A stretch of DNA of 64,000 bases from NCBI GenBank assembly GCA_012522955.1, contig JAAYJK010000047.1, forward strand, positions 1-64,000, read 5' to 3'. The position numbers and the translations under genes were made by a program. The notes below the pieces were generated by a model. That model made no database searches. It was not told the origin of the DNA and was given only the letters and a program-made list of their open reading frames with translations. Positions within the stretch are counted from its first letter, which is position 1; the number at the start of each line of letters is the position of its first letter. This stretch comes from Syntrophomonadaceae bacterium (GTDB taxonomy: Bacteria; Bacillota; Syntrophomonadia; Syntrophomonadales; Syntrophomonadaceae). Of the stretch, positions 52,024 through 61,376 are shown one piece after another.

Positions 52024-52539
52024 TTAGGTCTTAACCGGGTACAATTTTCCGTGGACATAATAAAAAATCCCTGCCAATATAGCAAAGGCAGAGTTTAAAA
52101 CCGCTTCCTCCAAAAAGCTCCTTTCAAAAGCTAGACGTGCATCGGCACAATTTATTCGGCTCAGATTGCTTTCATTATAGTCGCATGGATAAAGATCATA
52201 ATTGACTGCTATCTGGCCTAGTTGTAAGAGAGCCTGGGATGATTTGAGATCAAGCAAGTCGAGAAAATGCTCGTACTCAGCTTCGGGAGTTCTTGCTAAT
52301 TGATATATATCCAGGGTCATTCGCCCGATGAACCAGTCCATCAGGGTAGCTTGTTTAATAATCCGCTTATTGATTCCGGCATATTCGGGTCTTACTCCTC
52401 TGGCATAAATGTAAGAGGCCAGAGGAGTACTTATTTCCACAGGATAAGCTTGCATCAATTCTTCCAGCCAGGTTCTTATTTGTAATGGGTTTTGCAGTGT
52501 TGCTGTAGTTACATTGGAAAAAACCGGCGAGAACATCAC
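52024..52539 (-). CDS. Hypothetical protein (171 aa)
   Basis: Start GTG (or the ATG next to it) behind AAAGGAG. Mostly helical, one hydrophobic C-terminal stretch (about 152-165, AFAILAGIFYYV), a YIYARGVRPEYAGIN string and a CDYNESNLSRINCADA string. Not recognised. It lies between ku and coaD, both minus strand, with 134 and 144 bp gaps, so it may have its own promoter. Confidence 0.7.
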   Translation of the reverse strand: MMFSPVFSNVTTATLQNPLQIRTWLEELMQAYPVEISTPLASYIYARGVRPEYAGINKRIIKQATLMDWFIGRMTLDIYQLARTPEAEYEHFLDLLDLKSSQALLQLGQIAVNYDLYPCDYNESNLSRINCADARLAFERSFLEEAVLNSAFAILAGIFYYVHGKLYPVKT

Positions 52540-52672
52540 TTTAGAGATCTCCTTTTACTGGGGGGTCAACTGCTAATGCCGTTAAAGCAAAAACTAATTT
52601 GCCTATACAGAAAAAGCAATGACTCAATATGGGCGTGGGAATTATATCATCCTTCACTAAGCATCTTCTTTA

Positions 52673-53161
52673 TCAGCTTCGGGTAGATAAATACTTATCT
52701 TTTAAGGCCTGGTATACTATTGGGGGTACCATTTGTTCAACTTTGCCCCCTACCATGGCCGCCTCCTTTACTGCGCTGGAAGAGATAAAGATATAATTTT
52801 TATCTGAGGTTATAAATATGGTATCAATTTCTGGTATAAGTTCCCGGTTAATCATGGCCATGTGCATTTCATACTCAAAGTCGGTTACTGTCCTTAAACC
52901 TCTTATTATGGCACAGGCTTTCTTTTCCGCCAGATAATGGGCTAGTAACCCGCTGAAGCAATCAATTTCCACATTTGGTATATGAGCAACACTTTGTCTT
53001 ATCATCTCTACTCTTTCATCCAGAGAAAACATGGCTTTTTTGGTTAAGTTGTGTACAACTGCAATAATAATCCGGTCAAATAGTTTACTACTTCTCTCCA
53101 GTACGTCGATATGGCCGTTGGTAATTGGATCGAAGCTTCCCGGGTAAACTGCTAAACGCAA
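52673..53161 (-). CDS. coaD: Phosphopantetheine adenylyltransferase
   Basis: 162 residues, normal length. YPGSFDPITNGH at residue 6 (nucleotidyltransferase T/HxGH-like) and ISSSAVKE near residue 127. Catalyses the fourth step of coenzyme A synthesis. TTG start with GGGGGC. Elsewhere in Firmicutes it stands beside rsmD; here the two are 9.5 kb apart. Confidence 0.96.
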   Translation of the reverse strand: MRLAVYPGSFDPITNGHIDVLERSSKLFDRIIIAVVHNLTKKAMFSLDERVEMIRQSVAHIPNVEIDCFSGLLAHYLAEKKACAIIRGLRTVTDFEYEMHMAMINRELIPEIDTIFITSDKNYIFISSSAVKEAAMVGGKVEQMVPPIVYQALKDKYLSTRS

Positions 53162-53369
53162 TCTAATGCCCCCTTTAATCCTACAATCACAAAATAAGAA
53201 ATTCTACTTCTTATTTATATTTCCCTGCCTGAGCCTATTTTTTTCTTTTGTTAATAGTATAAAAATACTTTATTTTAGGAAAATTTTATCATGATATGAT
53301 AAAAAGTTTCAAAATAATCTAAGTGAGGAACAAGAAAAGGCCCGGTTAAGGGCCATGAACATGATGCCT

Positions 53370-53993
53370 TTATAATATGATGACTTTTACAGTCTTCATT
53401 CCCCAATTAAGGGCTTGCTGATGACTACTGAAACATAGATCCAGACGATTACCCTTAATGGCTCCTCCCTGATCAGCCGCTATACCTTCACCATAACCTG
53501 GAACATATAATTTGGTTCCCATGGGAATTACCTTGGGATCAGTGGCAATGATTCCTTTTCTAAGCGGATATCCAAGATAAGAAGGCTGGCCGTAGAAAGG
53601 ATAGTTGCACTTGGCGCAGGTACAGTAGCCGGTGGCAACCATAGTAACAGTCCGGCTGCTTCCTGATCGGGATACCTGGGTATTGGTGTTCTTAGACTGT
53701 TCCAATCCTAAATACTTTAAAGTAACTGGTCCAGCAACACCATCTGCCTTAATCCCTACTGCCTTTTGAAAACTTAAGACCCCGTTGTAGGTTTTAGAAC
53801 CGAATATGCCGTCTGCACTACCACACCAGTATCCATACTTATTGAGAGTTTGCTGCAGCTGGCTTACCTGGCTGCCGCTGTCTCCCCAGGATAGTACATT
53901 GTCTGCCGCTATTGCGCTACCTGTCATTAAACCTGAGAAAATCCCTACCATGGCTAATAAACATATGGAGATTAACACTTTTTTATTTAACAT
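53370..53993 (-). CDS. Secreted protein with peptidoglycan-binding and 3D domains
   Basis: 207 residues; GAAAGGAATGATATT before ATG. Signal peptide 1-29 (cut near AIAAD). PG_binding_1 domain (~33-95; WGDSGSQVSQLQQTLNKYGYW), then a short linker and a 3D domain (~115-207; ATGYCTCAKC, IIATDPKVIPMGTKLYVPGYG, AADQGGAIKGNRLDL) with the three Asp signature, as in SleB partners, YabE and YuiC. It probably cuts or remodels cell wall. Confidence 0.9.
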   Translation of the reverse strand: MLNKKVLISICLLAMVGIFSGLMTGSAIAADNVLSWGDSGSQVSQLQQTLNKYGYWCGSADGIFGSKTYNGVLSFQKAVGIKADGVAGPVTLKYLGLEQSKNTNTQVSRSGSSRTVTMVATGYCTCAKCNYPFYGQPSYLGYPLRKGIIATDPKVIPMGTKLYVPGYGEGIAADQGGAIKGNRLDLCFSSHQQALNWGMKTVKVIIL

Positions 53994-54126
53994 AATATCA
54001 TTCCTTTCTAAACTGTTGGGTCGTTATAGTTAATCATTTTCTAACGGCTTATCAGTTTAGTCAGGCAGCAACGACTGGCCTTATTCTATATGGATTTCCC
54101 CCACCATGGCAAACAGTTGAAAGGGG

Positions 54127-54291
54127 GTGTGGAATAGATGTGCATTTTTTAGAGGCTCTGTCCCGCTGTCAGTTCAAAAATACATAAAGATCATCGGCTT
54201 CTTAGTGGGATGGGAAATCATTGCAAGCAAGGATTATATAGCCTGGATGGGCGGCGAGTTATATTTTGAGGATATGGGTCAAGATAGCTGA
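54127..54291 (+). CDS. Possible small CDS (54 aa), weak
   Basis: GTG start after AAAGGGG. Translation is protein-like in its second half (KIIGFLVGWEIIASKDYIAW, MGGELYFEDMG). No known match. It is the only coding-like signal in the 53994-54349 gap and is convergent to the carbonic anhydrase gene. Low confidence. Confidence 0.28.
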   Translation: MWNRCAFFRGSVPLSVQKYIKIIGFLVGWEIIASKDYIAWMGGELYFEDMGQDS

Positions 54292-54349
54292 TGGTGCAGA
54301 CCAAAGCTGGGCAGGCAAGGGCAGATTGGCTACCCCTGCCCGGTATGGT

Positions 54350-54880
54350 TTAAGGGGTTAATAATTTAATGCCTTTTAAATAGCGCTCAGAGAGTTGCCG
54401 ATATAGAGCAGGAGCCTTTTCGCAATAAAACAATAATTTTTCATCTACTTCTTTTTTGGGTGTGGCCGGGTTACCTGCAACCATGGTTCTAGCTGGAATA
54501 TGTTGTCCCTGCAGCAATAGGCTGCCTGCAGCCACAAAACCATAGGCCCCTATTTCACAGCCAGTTGAAATAATGGATCCCATGCCGATTATGGAATTGT
54601 TCTTTATCAAACATGGACCATGCACTATGGCACCATGGCCAATAATGATGTCATTTTCCATTAATACTATGGTGTCAGGTTCCGCATGTATAATACAATT
54701 GTCTTCGATTGCACAACCAGAGCCCAAACATACTTTGCCATAGTCAGCCCTAATAACTGCTCCCGGCCCGATGAAACACTGATCACCTATTATGACATTA
54801 CCTATTATCGAAGCACTAGGGTGGATATAAGCCAGATTACTTATTTCCGGTCGATTACCTTCAAATTCATATACTGCCAT
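54350..54880 (-). CDS. Gamma carbonic anhydrase-like protein (left-handed beta helix)
   Basis: 176 residues from the ATG at 54880; GGAGGA sits seven bases before it, whereas the two earlier ATGs lie within or too near the ribosome binding site. Hexapeptide repeats such as IHPSASIIGNVIIGDQCFIGPGAVIRADYG and IIGHGAIVHGPCL with His ligands. The gamma-CA/PaaY/CaiE family includes zinc or iron carbonic anhydrases and thioesterases. Confidence 0.88.
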   Translation of the reverse strand: MAVYEFEGNRPEISNLAYIHPSASIIGNVIIGDQCFIGPGAVIRADYGKVCLGSGCAIEDNCIIHAEPDTIVLMENDIIIGHGAIVHGPCLIKNNSIIGMGSIISTGCEIGAYGFVAAGSLLLQGQHIPARTMVAGNPATPKKEVDEKLLFYCEKAPALYRQLSERYLKGIKLLTP

Positions 54881-55109
54881 GTACATTTCCTCCATTTAGT
54901 ATTATGTTAAAAAAAATAAAGCTCTTATTTAAAGTACTACATTTTGCCCTGGATTTAAACTGTCATTTAAAATAGAACCAAGGACGATAATCAGATCTAG
55001 CTGCTGTGGTATGGCAGGTACAAGTAGGAAAGTTTATTCTATAATTTTAAATTGGAGATGTTTGTGGTTATAATTACTAGTGAAGTATTATTTAAAAAGG
55101 AATGTTAAG

Positions 55110-56003
55110 GTGATAAAAAAAGATTATTTAATAAAAGCGGTTGACGCTAGTAAACAGATTAGAATTATTTTGGCCAGTACTACCGGGGTGGTGGAAGAGG
55201 CCCATCATCGCCATCAGACTTCTGCCACTGCCTCTGCGGCTTTAGGCCGGGTCTTAACTGCCGCCCTGATGATGGGCAGTGACTTGAAGGGGGAAGCCGA
55301 TGCCCTTACCCTAAGGGTTAATGGCAATGGCCCAGCCGGTTCTATTGTAGCTACCGTTGATGCAGCAGGCAATGGAAGAGCATTAATTTCGGCGCCACAG
55401 GCAGATTTGCCTCCCAAAGCTCCAGGAAAATTAGATGTGGGAGGACTGGTAGGCCCAACCGGGTATTTGGAAGTCATCAGGGATATGGGCCTTAAGCAAC
55501 CCTTTAAGGGACAGGTTAATCTGCTGAGCGGTGAGATCGCAGAAGATTTGGCTCAGTATTATATGCAATCTGAACAGATACCTTCACTAGTGGCTCTGGG
55601 AGTTTTGGTTGACACCGATTTGAGCATCAAAGCCGCTGGCGGTTTAATTATCCAAGCCATGCCCGGTGCTCAGGATGACCTTCTGTCAAGGCTGGAAGAA
55701 AACGTGAGTAGATTAGGTCCTATAAGTGATGTAATATACCGGCATGAAACCCTGGAAGGGGTATTGGCGGAACTCATGGCAGGCATAGCTTATCAGCAAC
55801 TGGACTCTCGTCCACTGGCTTTCAAATGTAAATGCAGCCGGGAGCGACTGGGGATTGTAATATCTAGTCTTTCTGATGAAGAGCTGGCTGATATTTATGA
55901 GGCCGAGGGGGGATTGGAAATTACCTGCAACTTCTGCAACCAGGCTTATAGTTTTAATAAAGAAGAAATCGATGCTTATAAAAACAAGCAACCCGGGGAA
56001 TAG
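55110..56003 (+). CDS. hslO: Hsp33 redox-regulated chaperonin
   Basis: 297 residues from a GTG at 55110 (AAAAAGGAAT upstream), giving MIKKDYLIKAVDAS. Zinc/redox centre in the C-terminal domain: CKCS at about 240 and CNFC at about 272. Holds unfolded proteins under oxidative stress. Its stop lies at the left arm of a CCCGGGG/CCCCGGG hairpin (55992-56013). Confidence 0.95.
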   Translation: MIKKDYLIKAVDASKQIRIILASTTGVVEEAHHRHQTSATASAALGRVLTAALMMGSDLKGEADALTLRVNGNGPAGSIVATVDAAGNGRALISAPQADLPPKAPGKLDVGGLVGPTGYLEVIRDMGLKQPFKGQVNLLSGEIAEDLAQYYMQSEQIPSLVALGVLVDTDLSIKAAGGLIIQAMPGAQDDLLSRLEENVSRLGPISDVIYRHETLEGVLAELMAGIAYQQLDSRPLAFKCKCSRERLGIVISSLSDEELADIYEAEGGLEITCNFCNQAYSFNKEEIDAYKNKQPGE

Positions 56004-56034
56004 AATCCCCCGGGCTCCGATGGTTGAATGACTT

Positions 56035-56223
56035 TTAAATAGCTCTTTGAACTTTTCCTGAACGCAGGCAGCGGGTACAAACATAAACTCTTTTAGGAGT
56101 GCCATCTACTATCGCTTTTACCCGTTGAATATTTGGTTTCCATTGCCGGTTAGTTCTTATATGGGAGTGGCTGTACTTTTTACCAAAACCAATGCCTTTC
56201 CCGCAAATTTCACATTTAGCCAC
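56035..56223 (-). CDS. rpmB: 50S ribosomal protein L28
   Basis: 62 residues; GTG start at 56223 (GAGAGGGGG), [21 protein letters not shown], then [12 protein letters not shown]. The two CxxC pairs mark the zinc-binding form. A longer upstream frame is spurious. Confidence 0.96.
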   Translation of the reverse strand: MAKCEICGKGIGFGKKYSHSHIRTNRQWKPNIQRVKAIVDGTPKRVYVCTRCLRSGKVQRAI

Positions 56224-56344
56224 GTTTCTTGCCCCCTCTCTTTCAAGTGCACTTACATATTTTATCAAATGCAACCATAAAGGGCAAGAAAAAGGAATAA
56301 ATATTCTCTTGTAGAATATTCAATAAAGGATAGGAGGTAGTTTC

Positions 56345-56707
56345 ATGTACACTATTAAGACCAATGACCTGGGAGCTGTTAATGTAGCCAAAGAAGTAGT
56401 ACAAACCATTGCCGGTCTGGCAGCCATGGATTGTTATGGCCTGGTAGGGATGGTGGCCCAAGATTTTCAATCGGGGTTAACCAGTATTTTAGGCAGAGAA
56501 TCTGTCCGTAAGGGCGTTTTAGTAAAAAAAGGGGAAGATGGACTGGAAGTAGATTTACATGTTATAGTGGGCTATGGTATTAAGATAAAAGAAGTCGGCA
56601 ACAATGTTATGCAAAAAGTCAGATACGAACTGGAAAATAATGCCGGCATACCGGTGTCCACTGTTAATATCAATGTAAGAGGCGTTAAGGTTCTTACAGA
56701 GAAATAG
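56345..56707 (+). CDS. Asp23/Gls24 family protein (YloU)
   Basis: 120 residues, full length. GAVNVAKEVVQTIAGLAAMDCYGLVGM and VGYGIKIKEVGNNVMQKVRYELE are the family strings. Found with DAK2 proteins in the yloU-yloV pair; membrane-associated envelope-stress-type proteins. AATATTCT/AGAATATT (56300-56320) lies upstream and may be an operator. AGGAGGTAG. Confidence 0.92.
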   Translation: MYTIKTNDLGAVNVAKEVVQTIAGLAAMDCYGLVGMVAQDFQSGLTSILGRESVRKGVLVKKGEDGLEVDLHVIVGYGIKIKEVGNNVMQKVRYELENNAGIPVSTVNINVRGVKVLTEK

Positions 56708-56722
56708 GGGAGGATAAACAAG

Positions 56723-58348
56723 TTGAGTCTCGAGTTTGTTGAAGGAATCGATCTGGTAAGAAGCATAAAGGCGGGTTGCATTAAACTAGAACACAATAAA
56801 GATAGGGTTGACCGACTCAATGTATTTCCAGTACCTGACGGGGATACAGGGACCAATATGTATCTTACCCTGATGTCAGCAGTTAAAGAAGGCGAAAAAA
56901 ACCAGGAGCAAGTTCTGGGTAAGGTGGCTAAAGCCATATCCAAAGGGGCTTTGATGGGGGCCAGGGGCAATTCGGGAGTTATACTGTCTCAGATCTTCAG
57001 GGGCATAGCCCGGGAACTGGAAGGAAAAGAAAAAGCTGGTTCCGTGGATTTGGCCCGGGCTTTCAAAACCGGCTCCGATACCGCTTATGAAGCGGTTATG
57101 AAACCGGTGGAAGGAACAATTCTTACGGTTATTAGAGAGGTAGCCCGAGCATGTGAAAAGGAAGCTGCCCGTAATAAAGATATTATTGCTATGCTTTTGG
57201 CCGGGATCAATGCCGGAGTAATAACTCTGAAAAAGACCCCGGATATGCTGCCGGTGCTTAAGGAGGCAGGAGTGGTAGACTCTGGCGGGCAGGGATTGGT
57301 CTATTTTCTGGAAGGCTTTATGGAAGGTTTTGCCTTTGACAATGAAATTCCTCTGGAGAACTATCGCCAAGGCCTAGTTCCTGAAGCAGTGGAAGGAATG
57401 GCGGTCAGTCCGGAACACCTGGAATTCCAGTATTGCACTGAATTATTGATAAAAGGCAATGACCTGGATCCCGAAGAGATCAAGCAGCATTTAAACCCAC
57501 TGGGCGACTCCATGCTGGTGGTAGGAGGAGATGACCTGGTTAAGGTTCATATACATGTAAACCATCCGGGTAAGGTTTTGGAATCTTGCCTGCAATGGGG
57601 TCAATTAAGTGATATTAAAATCAATAATATGCTGGAAGAAATGCATGAACACCGTCTTAACCTGGACGAAGAGCGGAAGCAGAAACCGGATAAGAAAATT
57701 GGCCTGGTAGCCGTGGCTTCCGGAGCCGGGGTAATAGAGATTCTAAAGAGCTTGGGAGTGGATGAAGTAGTTGAGGGAGGACAGACTATGAATCCCAGTA
57801 CCGAAGACCTTTTATCCGCAGCGGAAAAGGTTAAGGCTCCAGCAGTGATAATATTCCCCAACAACAGCAATATAATTATGGCCGCTCAGCAGGTGGATAG
57901 TTTGAGTGACAAGAAGGTAGTAGTAGTACCAACCTTATCTGTTATGCAAGCCATAACTGCTCTGGTAGCTTATGATCCCGAAGGTGATATTGATAGCGTT
58001 TTGAGTGAAATGACGGAAGAGATCAAGCAGGTTAAATTCGCTGAGATAACATATGCGGTAAGGGATTCATTAATGAACGGCCTGGATATCAAAGAAGGAG
58101 ATAAAATAGGTATTGTGGCCGGAGAGATTACCGTTACCGGGGATGGAGAAAAGGATATTGCTCAAAAGCTGTTGGAACAGATGGTAGATGATGATAGTGA
58201 ATTAATCACCCTTTTCTATGGCAATGGTCTTCTGGAAGAAGATGCCAGTGCCTTAAAGGATATAATTGAAGAGTCATTTCCTGAACACGAGGTGGAAATG
58301 CACTGGGGTGGACAGCCTCATTACAGCTATTTCATTTCAGTGGAGTAA
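56723..58348 (+). CDS. DAK2-domain protein YloV, fatty-acid-kinase-like (FakA family)
   Basis: 541 residues; TTG start with GGGAGG nine bases upstream. N-terminal DhaL/DAK2 nucleotide-binding domain (~1-200; PVPDGDTGTNMYLTL, MGARGNSGVILSQIF), a middle domain, and a C-terminal DegV-like DUF1949 part. FakA works with DegV FakB to phosphorylate fatty acids. FakB is not in the window, so the substrate here is inferred only. Confidence 0.92.
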   Translation: MSLEFVEGIDLVRSIKAGCIKLEHNKDRVDRLNVFPVPDGDTGTNMYLTLMSAVKEGEKNQEQVLGKVAKAISKGALMGARGNSGVILSQIFRGIARELEGKEKAGSVDLARAFKTGSDTAYEAVMKPVEGTILTVIREVARACEKEAARNKDIIAMLLAGINAGVITLKKTPDMLPVLKEAGVVDSGGQGLVYFLEGFMEGFAFDNEIPLENYRQGLVPEAVEGMAVSPEHLEFQYCTELLIKGNDLDPEEIKQHLNPLGDSMLVVGGDDLVKVHIHVNHPGKVLESCLQWGQLSDIKINNMLEEMHEHRLNLDEERKQKPDKKIGLVAVASGAGVIEILKSLGVDEVVEGGQTMNPSTEDLLSAAEKVKAPAVIIFPNNSNIIMAAQQVDSLSDKKVVVVPTLSVMQAITALVAYDPEGDIDSVLSEMTEEIKQVKFAEITYAVRDSLMNGLDIKEGDKIGIVAGEITVTGDGEKDIAQKLLEQMVDDDSELITLFYGNGLLEEDASALKDIIEESFPEHEVEMHWGGQPHYSYFISVE

Positions 58349-58372
58349 GGATTTTTAAAATTATGTTTAAGA

Positions 58373-58412
58373 GCAACCCGGGGATAAATAAAATTATTTG
58401 CTCCGGGTTGTT
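58373..58412 (+). terminator. Terminator after yloV
   Basis: AACCCGG and CCGGGTT around a ~20-base loop, then GTTTTTT. Confidence 0.78.
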
Positions 58413-58556
58413 TTTTCCAGTGCTACTCAGCGGCAGCCCAATATTATGCTGTTCGGGGAAAAGATGGTGCCTTCATTAAGGGTTTTAGTCCAAGCTATTG
58501 GAGGTGATTTACCTGCTGCTTGATGATTCTTGTCGATAGCATCCCTATTGCGGGAT

Positions 58557-58682
58557 ATGATTAGACGTGGAGCACGGAATAAAAAGAACCGGAGTCAACT
58601 TTCTATTGCAGTAGCTAATGAAAATGACTGTATTATTGGCGCTCTGATCCAATGGATAGCAGGGAGGATAAACCAGGAATAA
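58557..58682 (+). CDS. Small CDS (41 aa) overlapping the recG start
   Basis: Its TAA shares an A with the recG ATG (TAATG), a classic coupling layout. Protein begins MIRRGARNKKNRSQLSIAVANE and then has a hydrophobic stretch (CIIGALIQWIAG). Upstream, GGAGGTGATTT at 58499 sits in front of frames that stop early, suggesting a broken longer gene. No recognised family; could be a leader or a remnant. Confidence 0.32.
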   Translation: MIRRGARNKKNRSQLSIAVANENDCIIGALIQWIAGRINQE

Positions 58683-60718
58683 TGGAAGCTCTATTTCAGG
58701 ATATTCAATATTTGAAAGGAATTGGGCCCAAAAGAAGTAGACAGTTTAAACGGCTGGGAGTAGATAATGTCTTCGACCTGCTCTGGTATGTGCCCCGGGC
58801 TTACTTTAACCGGGGTCACCCAGACCCCATCAAGTCTCTGAAGCCTGGAGAACCAGCAGCGGTGCGCGCTATAGTGAAGGGTACTCATGCTTCCCGCAGC
58901 CGACGTGGCCTGCACATTTTTAAAGCCCTTATACAGGATGAGACCGGACTGTTGACTGCAGTATGGTTCAATCAGCCCTTTTTGAACAGCATGATTAACA
59001 CCGGACAAGAGCTTTTTATCAGCGGCAAGGTCAGAGCTGCTCAGGGTTTGATGGAGTTAAATGTCAGTGAGTACGAGATACTGGATGCCAGCAGCCAGCA
59101 TATAGATGTGCTGCCGGTATATGGACTGACTGAAGGGTTAAGCCAGAAGACCATAAGAGGGCTAATCCTAAATACACTAAATGAATACCTGCATCATTAT
59201 CCGGATATATTAAGCCCGGAGCTTAAGCAAGAGTATGATCTTTGCGATATTGGTTTTGCTTTCCATAATTTGCACTTTCCCCAGGATGGAACCGCTTATC
59301 TGCGAGCTCGTAAAAGATTGGCATTGGAAGAGTTGCTGCTCTTTCAATTCAGTCTGCGCCAGGAACAAAATAAGCTGCAGGTGGATTCCTATGTAATGCA
59401 CCTGCCTCAAAACAATTTGCTTCAGAGGCTAAGGGACAAGCTGCCTTTTGTTCTGACTTCGGCACAGGCCCGGGTATTAGAGGAAATATATGAGGATATG
59501 AGAGCTCCCCGGCAAATGAACCGGCTTCTACAGGGGGATGTAGGTTCAGGCAAGACTGTGGTAGCGGCTTTATCCATGGCTGGGGCAGTAGCCAGCGGTT
59601 ATCAGGCCGCCATAATGGCTCCCACCGAGATTCTGGCTGAACAGCATTATCAGTCCTTGCAACAAATGTTTCAGGCTCATGGGACAGAAGTGGCCCGCTT
59701 AACTGGTTCTACTTCAGCCGGCGAACGCCGCAGCATTCTGGAGGCTCTGGCCTCCGGTGAAATAGATATACTGGCAGGAACCCATGCTCTTATCCAGGAT
59801 GAAGTTCAATTCAAACGTTTGGGCTTGGCAGTTATTGATGAGCAGCATCGTTTTGGGGTAAAACAAAGAGCCGCGTTGGGCTTTAAAGGTGAGGCTCCCG
59901 ATCTGCTGGTAATGACTGCCACCCCCATACCCCGAACCCTAGCTTTAACGCTTTATGGGGATTTATCAGTATCCATTATTGACCAAATGCCACCCGGACG
60001 AAAAAAAGTGGAGACCAGGTTTGTCCAAAATAGGAATGCTGACCGGGTTTACCGTTTTATTGCCCGCAAGATCAAAGAAGAAGCAGCCCAGGCTTATATC
60101 GTATGTCCTTTGGTAGAAGAATCAGAAAAACAAGATCTGGTGGCTGCCATTAACCTTTATGAGGAATTAAGGCAGGGGATTTTTTCCCATCTGGAAGTGG
60201 GCTTAATACATGGAAGGTTGAAAGCTTTGGAAAAAGAACAGATCATGCATAGTTTTAAAGCCGGAAAAATAAAGGTCTTGGTATCAACTACCGTTATTGA
60301 GGTAGGAGTTGATGTTCGGGCTGCTTCCATCATGGTGGTAATGCATGCTGAACGATTTGGTTTATCTCAGTTGCACCAACTGCGAGGTCGGGTGGGGAGA
60401 GGGGAAAAGCAGTCTTATTGCTTTTTGCTGGGTGATCCCCACACTGAAGATGGCTGCAAAAGACTAATGATCATGGAAAACACTGACGATGGCTTTAAAC
60501 TGGCTCAACATGATTTGCTCCTGCGAGGGGCCGGTGAATTCTGGGGGGTTAAGCAGCATGGATTAAACCAGCTCAAGGTTGCAGATTTGTTAAAAGACCT
60601 TAAATTAATGGAATTAAGCCAGATATTAGTGCAAGAGTTGGGGAAGGTCAAGGCTGATTGGATGAAGGTATATATAGAAAGGAAATTCAAAAAAAGTCAG
60701 GATATCGTAAACAACTAG
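58682..60718 (+). CDS. recG: ATP-dependent DNA helicase RecG
   Basis: 678 residues from the ATG at 58682, overlapping the preceding stop. OB-fold wedge domain in the first ~230 residues (YLKGIGPKRSRQF), Walker A LLQGDVGSGKTVVA (about 290), DEQHRFG (about 395; DEQH box), MTATPIPRTLAL, and the RGRVGRGEKQSYC motif VI. Unwinds stalled replication forks and branched DNA. An upstream ATG at 58652 lacks a ribosome binding site. Confidence 0.95.
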   Translation: MEALFQDIQYLKGIGPKRSRQFKRLGVDNVFDLLWYVPRAYFNRGHPDPIKSLKPGEPAAVRAIVKGTHASRSRRGLHIFKALIQDETGLLTAVWFNQPFLNSMINTGQELFISGKVRAAQGLMELNVSEYEILDASSQHIDVLPVYGLTEGLSQKTIRGLILNTLNEYLHHYPDILSPELKQEYDLCDIGFAFHNLHFPQDGTAYLRARKRLALEELLLFQFSLRQEQNKLQVDSYVMHLPQNNLLQRLRDKLPFVLTSAQARVLEEIYEDMRAPRQMNRLLQGDVGSGKTVVAALSMAGAVASGYQAAIMAPTEILAEQHYQSLQQMFQAHGTEVARLTGSTSAGERRSILEALASGEIDILAGTHALIQDEVQFKRLGLAVIDEQHRFGVKQRAALGFKGEAPDLLVMTATPIPRTLALTLYGDLSVSIIDQMPPGRKKVETRFVQNRNADRVYRFIARKIKEEAAQAYIVCPLVEESEKQDLVAAINLYEELRQGIFSHLEVGLIHGRLKALEKEQIMHSFKAGKIKVLVSTTVIEVGVDVRAASIMVVMHAERFGLSQLHQLRGRVGRGEKQSYCFLLGDPHTEDGCKRLMIMENTDDGFKLAQHDLLLRGAGEFWGVKQHGLNQLKVADLLKDLKLMELSQILVQELGKVKADWMKVYIERKFKKSQDIVNN

Positions 60719-60818
60719 TGTTGGCAATAAATTCTTAAATAAAATAAGGAAATAAGAAAAAGATAATAGTGCAGGCGGCAGCCAGCAGTATTATTTTTTT
60801 ATTTTGGGAGGTGAAAAA

Positions 60819-60938
60819 ATGGCTAAGAAAAAGAAGCAGGTAGCCCAGGAAAGGTCAGCTGCATCAGGGACTTTTGAGGAAGTGTCAACGACTAAGGAGG
60901 ATGCCAGACCTAAGCAGAAAAAAAATAAAAAGTCTTGA
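60819..60938 (+). CDS. Small Lys-rich protein (39 aa)
   Basis: ATG with GGGAGGTGA upstream. Begins MAKKKKQVAQERSAA and ends in KQKKNKKS; no hydrophobic part. The strong ribosome binding site, and the spore genes downstream, suggest a small spore or nucleic-acid-binding protein. Not recognised. Confidence 0.55.
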   Translation: MAKKKKQVAQERSAASGTFEEVSTTKEDARPKQKKNKKS

Positions 60939-61007
60939 AAATACTTCTAGCATATAAGTTTTTGCACGGGAAACAATAAGACTACAAACGAAGGAGGTGA
61001 ATAAAAG

Positions 61008-61208
61008 ATGGCAAGAAGCAATAAACTTTTAATTCCTCAGGCCAGACAGGCCATGGATCAGTTCAAAATGGAAGCAGCTCAGGAAGTGGGAGTTAACCTT
61101 AAACAGGGTTACAACGGCGACCTGACCTCTCAACAGGCAGGCAGCATAGGTGGTCAGATGGTTAAAAAGATGATTTATTCTTATCAGCAGAACCAGACTA
61201 TGAAGTAA
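61008..61208 (+). CDS. Alpha/beta-type small acid-soluble spore protein
   Basis: 66 residues; GAAGGAGG. MARSNKLLIPQARQAMDQFK, then EVGVNLKQGYNGDLTSQQAGSIGGQMVKKMI, the alpha/beta SASP signature. It would bind and protect spore DNA, and be cut by GPR at germination. GCATA at 60950 may be a sigma-G -35, but the -10 is not clear. Confidence 0.95.
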   Translation: MARSNKLLIPQARQAMDQFKMEAAQEVGVNLKQGYNGDLTSQQAGSIGGQMVKKMIYSYQQNQTMK

Positions 61209-61242
61209 TAATATAAGTTGATTGACTAATTATACTACTCTT

Positions 61243-61279
61243 AACAAGCGGATTATTTAACCAAATATCCGCTTGTTTT
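61243..61279. terminator. Bidirectional terminator between SASP and gpr
   Basis: AACAAGCGGAT/ATCCGCTTGTT, perfect 11-bp stem; T-rich on both strands. Confidence 0.85.
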
Positions 61280-61376
61280 CATTCCCGTCGGCACAAGAGG
61301 GGATTCTTGTTTGTGTGAACCAAACTGGTCGGGTTTCAATGGATGAACCGTCCTCACTATCATATAAGGAGTATTT

